From Opitutaceae bacterium (lineage in GTDB: Bacteria > Verrucomicrobiota > Verrucomicrobiia > Opitutales > Opitutaceae): a stretch of 8,555 nt of DNA. The DNA lies in contig JAHFTG010000085.1 of assembly GCA_023269455.1 (NCBI GenBank), positions 1 to 8,555 of the forward strand. The letters are read 5' to 3'. Position numbers and translations under genes: made by a program. Numbering within the stretch: the first letter of the stretch is position 1; every line of letters starts with the position of its first letter. Below the pieces are notes generated by a model. It was not told the DNA's origin and did not search any database. It saw nothing but the letters and a program-made list of their open reading frames with translations. Below are positions 6,433 through 8,555 of this stretch, in pieces.

Positions 6433-7140
6433 ATGTTGATCCCCCTCACCATCGCCGCCGTCGCCGGCTATTTTCTGGGCGCGATTCCCTTCGGCTACCT
6501 CGTGGCCCGCGCCTACGGGATCAACATTTTCGAGCACGGCAGCAAGAGCCCCGGCGCGACCAACGTGAAGCGCGTCCTCGGCAAGAAGGCGGGCAACACC
6601 GTCTTCGCGCTCGACGCCGTGAAAGGCGCGCTCGCCGCCGGCTGGCCGCTCCTGCTTGCGTGTTGGGCCGCGCACCGCAGCGCCGCGACTTCCGATCACG
6701 CCATCGGCTGGACCGTTTACACCGCCAACGTAAAAGTCCTCTCGCCCGACACCGTGATTCCCGCCGCCGTCACCGGCCTCCTCTTCGCCGTCATCGGCCA
6801 CAGCTTCTCCTGCTTCACCCGCTTCAAAGGCGGCAAAGGCGTCGCCACTTCCGCCGGCGGCTTTATCGTCCTCATGCCCGTCGTCACGCTCATCGCGCTC
6901 GCCGTGTGGCTGGTGACGTTCTTCGTGTCCCGCTACGTTTCGCTCGCCTCGATCCTCGCCGCCGTGGCGATTCCCGTCGGCGCGTTCCTGCTCCACAAAC
7001 CGCCGCTCCTCACCGGCCTCGCCGCCCTCATCGGCGCGTTCGTGATCATCCTGCACCGCGCCAACGTCGGACGCCTCCTCAAAGGCACCGAAAATAAATT
7101 CGTCAAAAAACCGGCGTCCGCCCCTTCTGTGAACCCATGA
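6433..7140 (+). CDS. plsY: Acyl-phosphate:glycerol-3-phosphate acyltransferase PlsY
   Basis: An integral membrane enzyme that transfers an acyl group from acyl-phosphate (made by PlsX) to glycerol-3-phosphate, giving lysophosphatidic acid, the first membrane step of phospholipid synthesis. All family motifs are recognisable in order: GAIPFGYL (16-23); motif 2 at GSKSPGATNVKR (36-47); motif 3 GHSFSCFTRFKGGKGVA (122-138); and the C-terminal HRANVGRLLKGTENK (208-222). Several hydrophobic segments fit the multi-span fold (about 2-25, 55-78, 107-124, 142-165, 168-187, 192-207). At 235 residues it is longer than the usual 190-220. The extra length is in a loop around 80-108 and in the tail. Motif 2 usually reads GSGNxGATN, and here K38 and S39 replace Gly-Asn. 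It starts 12 bases after a hairpin, lacks a Shine-Dalgarno motif, and its stop overlaps the hom start by four bases, so hom translation is probably coupled to it. Confidence 0.94.
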   Translation: MLIPLTIAAVAGYFLGAIPFGYLVARAYGINIFEHGSKSPGATNVKRVLGKKAGNTVFALDAVKGALAAGWPLLLACWAAHRSAATSDHAIGWTVYTANVKVLSPDTVIPAAVTGLLFAVIGHSFSCFTRFKGGKGVATSAGGFIVLMPVVTLIALAVWLVTFFVSRYVSLASILAAVAIPVGAFLLHKPPLLTGLAALIGAFVIILHRANVGRLLKGTENKFVKKPASAPSVNP

Positions 7141-8441
7141 GCACCCACGCGACCGTCAACATCGGCATCTGCGGCCTCGGCACTGTCGGCCAGGGCGTCT
7201 GGAAACACATCGAGTCCAACCGCGCCGCCCTCGAGTCCCGCCTCGGCGTGAAGCTCAACCTCGCCCGCGCCTCCGTCCGCGACCTCGACAAAAAACGCGC
7301 CGTCCGCCTCCCCGCCGCCAAGCTCACCACCGACCCGCTCGCCATCGCCAACGATCCCGCGATCCACATCGTGTGCGAACTCATCGGCGGCACCACGCTC
7401 GCCCGCGAAGTTACGCTCGCCGCCCTGAAAGCCGGCAAGACCGTCGTCTCCGCCAACAAGGCCCTCCTCTGCAAACACGGCCCCGAGCTCTTCCGCGCCG
7501 CCCGCAAACACGGCGGCCACTTCTTCTTTGAGGCGTCCGTCGCCGGTGGTATTCCAATCATCAAAGCCCTTCGCGAAGGCCTCGTCGCCAACCGCTTCAA
7601 GCTCATCTACGGCATCCTCAACGGCACCTGTAACTACATCCTCACCCGCATGGACCGCGAGGGCGCCAGCTACCCCGCCATCCTCGCCGAGGCCAAGGCC
7701 CTTGGCTATGCCGAGGCCGATGAATCCCTCGACGTCGATGGCTGGGACACCGCCCACAAGGCCTCCATCCTCGCCTTCCTCGCGCACGGCACCTGGGTCC
7801 CCGTCGAAAAAATGCTCGTCGAGGGCATTACCCAAGTCACCCAGGCCGACCTCTCCTTCGCCCGCGAAAACGGCTACGCGATCAAGCTCCTCGCCGTCAT
7901 CACCCGCGACGCCGAGAGCGGCCAGGTCTTCGTGCGCGTCCAGCCCACGCTCATCCCGAGCACCAAGGTTCTCGCCAACGTGAACGAGGTTTACAACGGC
8001 ATCTCCGTCACCGGCGACGTCGTCGGCGAGACCGTTTACATCGGACGCGGCGCCGGCCAGGACCCGACCGCCAGCGCCGTCATCAGCGACATCGCCGACG
8101 CCGTCATTCTCCTCAACCGCGGCAACTCCCATCTTCCCGAGCTGGCCGAGACGCGCGCCGCGCTGTCCCCGCTCCAGTCCATCACCGGCCGCTACTACCT
8201 GCGCCTCGAAGTGAAGGACGAGCCCGGCGTGCTCGCCAAGATCGCCGGCCTCACCGCCAAGCTCGACGTGAGCATTGCCAGCGTGCTCCAGCGCCCCAGC
8301 GAGACGCCCGGCGCCGCCTCGCTCATCCTCACGACCCACGATAGCAACGAAAAGGCCATCCGCGCCACCGTCCGCCGCCTCGGCAAACTTTCCAGCGTCC
8401 TCGGCGAACCGGTTCTCCTCCGCATCGCGACCTTCTCTTAA
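7137..8441 (+). CDS. hom: Homoserine dehydrogenase with C-terminal ACT domain
   Basis: It reduces aspartate-4-semialdehyde to homoserine with NAD(P)H, the branch step to threonine and methionine, in the cytoplasm. It has 434 residues, typical of the monofunctional form. The nucleotide-binding motif GLGTVGQG is at 13-20, followed by SANKALL (105-111) with K108. ILNGTCNYILT (160-170) and the signature around EADESLDVDGWDTAHK (193-208) contain E193, D199, D204 and K208, the residues expected for substrate binding and catalysis. The C-terminal ACT domain (about 353-430, YYLRLEVKDEPGVLAKIAGL onwards) is the usual site of threonine feedback. The ATG lies in an ATGA overlap with the plsY stop. There is no Shine-Dalgarno motif. 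It is followed after 42 bases by an aspartate kinase gene, so steps one and three of the same pathway are side by side. It is a stand-alone enzyme, not fused to the kinase as in ThrA. Confidence 0.97.
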   Translation: MSTHATVNIGICGLGTVGQGVWKHIESNRAALESRLGVKLNLARASVRDLDKKRAVRLPAAKLTTDPLAIANDPAIHIVCELIGGTTLAREVTLAALKAGKTVVSANKALLCKHGPELFRAARKHGGHFFFEASVAGGIPIIKALREGLVANRFKLIYGILNGTCNYILTRMDREGASYPAILAEAKALGYAEADESLDVDGWDTAHKASILAFLAHGTWVPVEKMLVEGITQVTQADLSFARENGYAIKLLAVITRDAESGQVFVRVQPTLIPSTKVLANVNEVYNGISVTGDVVGETVYIGRGAGQDPTASAVISDIADAVILLNRGNSHLPELAETRAALSPLQSITGRYYLRLEVKDEPGVLAKIAGLTAKLDVSIASVLQRPSETPGAASLILTTHDSNEKAIRATVRRLGKLSSVLGEPVLLRIATFS

Positions 8442-8445
8442 ACGG

Positions 8446-8480
8446 CTTCTTATTTTCCCCTTTCTCCTTCTTTCTTTTCC
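8446..8480 (+). promoter_or_regulatory. Polypyrimidine leader before the aspartate kinase gene
   Basis: Thirty-five bases between hom and the kinase contain a single purine (A8452). All others are C or T, followed by AAA and the start codon. There is no Shine-Dalgarno motif and no hairpin. Such tracts resemble unstructured, U-rich ribosomal protein S1 binding sites that help start translation without a Shine-Dalgarno site. A promoter is not visible inside it. The function is inferred from composition and position. Confidence 0.4.
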
Positions 8481-8483
8481 AAA

Positions 8484-8555
8484 ATGGCCAGAATTGTCCA
8501 AAAATACGGCGGCACCTCGGTTGGTGATGTCGAACGCATCCGCAAGGTCGCCGAG
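8484..8555 (+). CDS. lysC: Aspartate kinase, N-terminal fragment cut by window edge
   Basis: Only 24 codons are in the window, but they read MARIVQKYGGTSVGDVERIR and onward, which is the hallmark amino-acid-kinase start of aspartokinase (KYGGTSV: the lysine and glycines form the phosphate-binding site). The enzyme phosphorylates aspartate with ATP, opening the aspartate pathway to lysine, threonine and methionine. It lies directly after hom in the same direction. Whether it is a feedback-regulated LysC with ACT domains cannot be seen, so the symbol rests on the stand-alone layout and hom neighbourhood. The ATG is fixed by the family start and is preceded by AAA and a pyrimidine tract. Confidence 0.9.
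   Translation, partial: MARIVQKYGGTSVGDVERIRKVAE

Noticed and set aside
1..8555. A new defence system, mobile element or gene cluster of unknown function
   Set aside because: Every long stretch is accounted for by well-known families. No repeats with spacers, transposase, integrase, toxin-antitoxin pair or unexplained gene is visible.

Overview
The window is GC-rich, densely coding bacterial DNA. It holds five complete genes and two partial ones cut by the window edges, and no gap between genes exceeds about 120 bases. I see no tRNA, rRNA, CRISPR array, insertion sequence, integrase or phage gene. The organism looks Gram-negative because it encodes a periplasmic adaptor and an inner-membrane RND pump. 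Almost every gene start is preceded by a pyrimidine-rich stretch instead of a Shine-Dalgarno sequence, and codons mostly end in C. I lean towards Verrucomicrobiota (an Opitutaceae-like lineage), but this is inference and not proven by the sequence.

Left part (1-3680, minus strand): an efflux operon read leftwards. A complete 1071-residue RND permease comes first. Its adaptor (membrane fusion protein) follows 59 bases later and runs off the left edge. Next to it, and divergent, lies a LysR-type regulator (3800-4696, plus strand). The 119-base region between them (3681-3799) holds candidate promoters for both directions and is the obvious place for the regulator to act.

Right part (4781-8555, plus strand): a biosynthetic cluster of serA (3-phosphoglycerate dehydrogenase, long form with a C-terminal ACT domain), plsY (acyl-phosphate:glycerol-3-phosphate acyltransferase), hom (homoserine dehydrogenase) and the start of an aspartate kinase gene. 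plsY and hom overlap by four bases (ATGA). hom and the kinase are separated by a 42-base leader that is almost entirely pyrimidine. SerA opens serine synthesis. Aspartate kinase and Hom are the first and third steps of the aspartate pathway towards threonine and methionine. PlsY is the odd partner, since it makes lysophosphatidic acid for membrane lipids.

I found no clearly new biological system. The points most worth a second look are a compact G-quadruplex motif between lysR and serA, a tandem hairpin with a possible alternative fold just before plsY, an RND pump lacking the lysine of the usual proton-relay site, the permease-before-adaptor gene order, and the consistent replacement of Shine-Dalgarno sites by pyrimidine-rich leaders.
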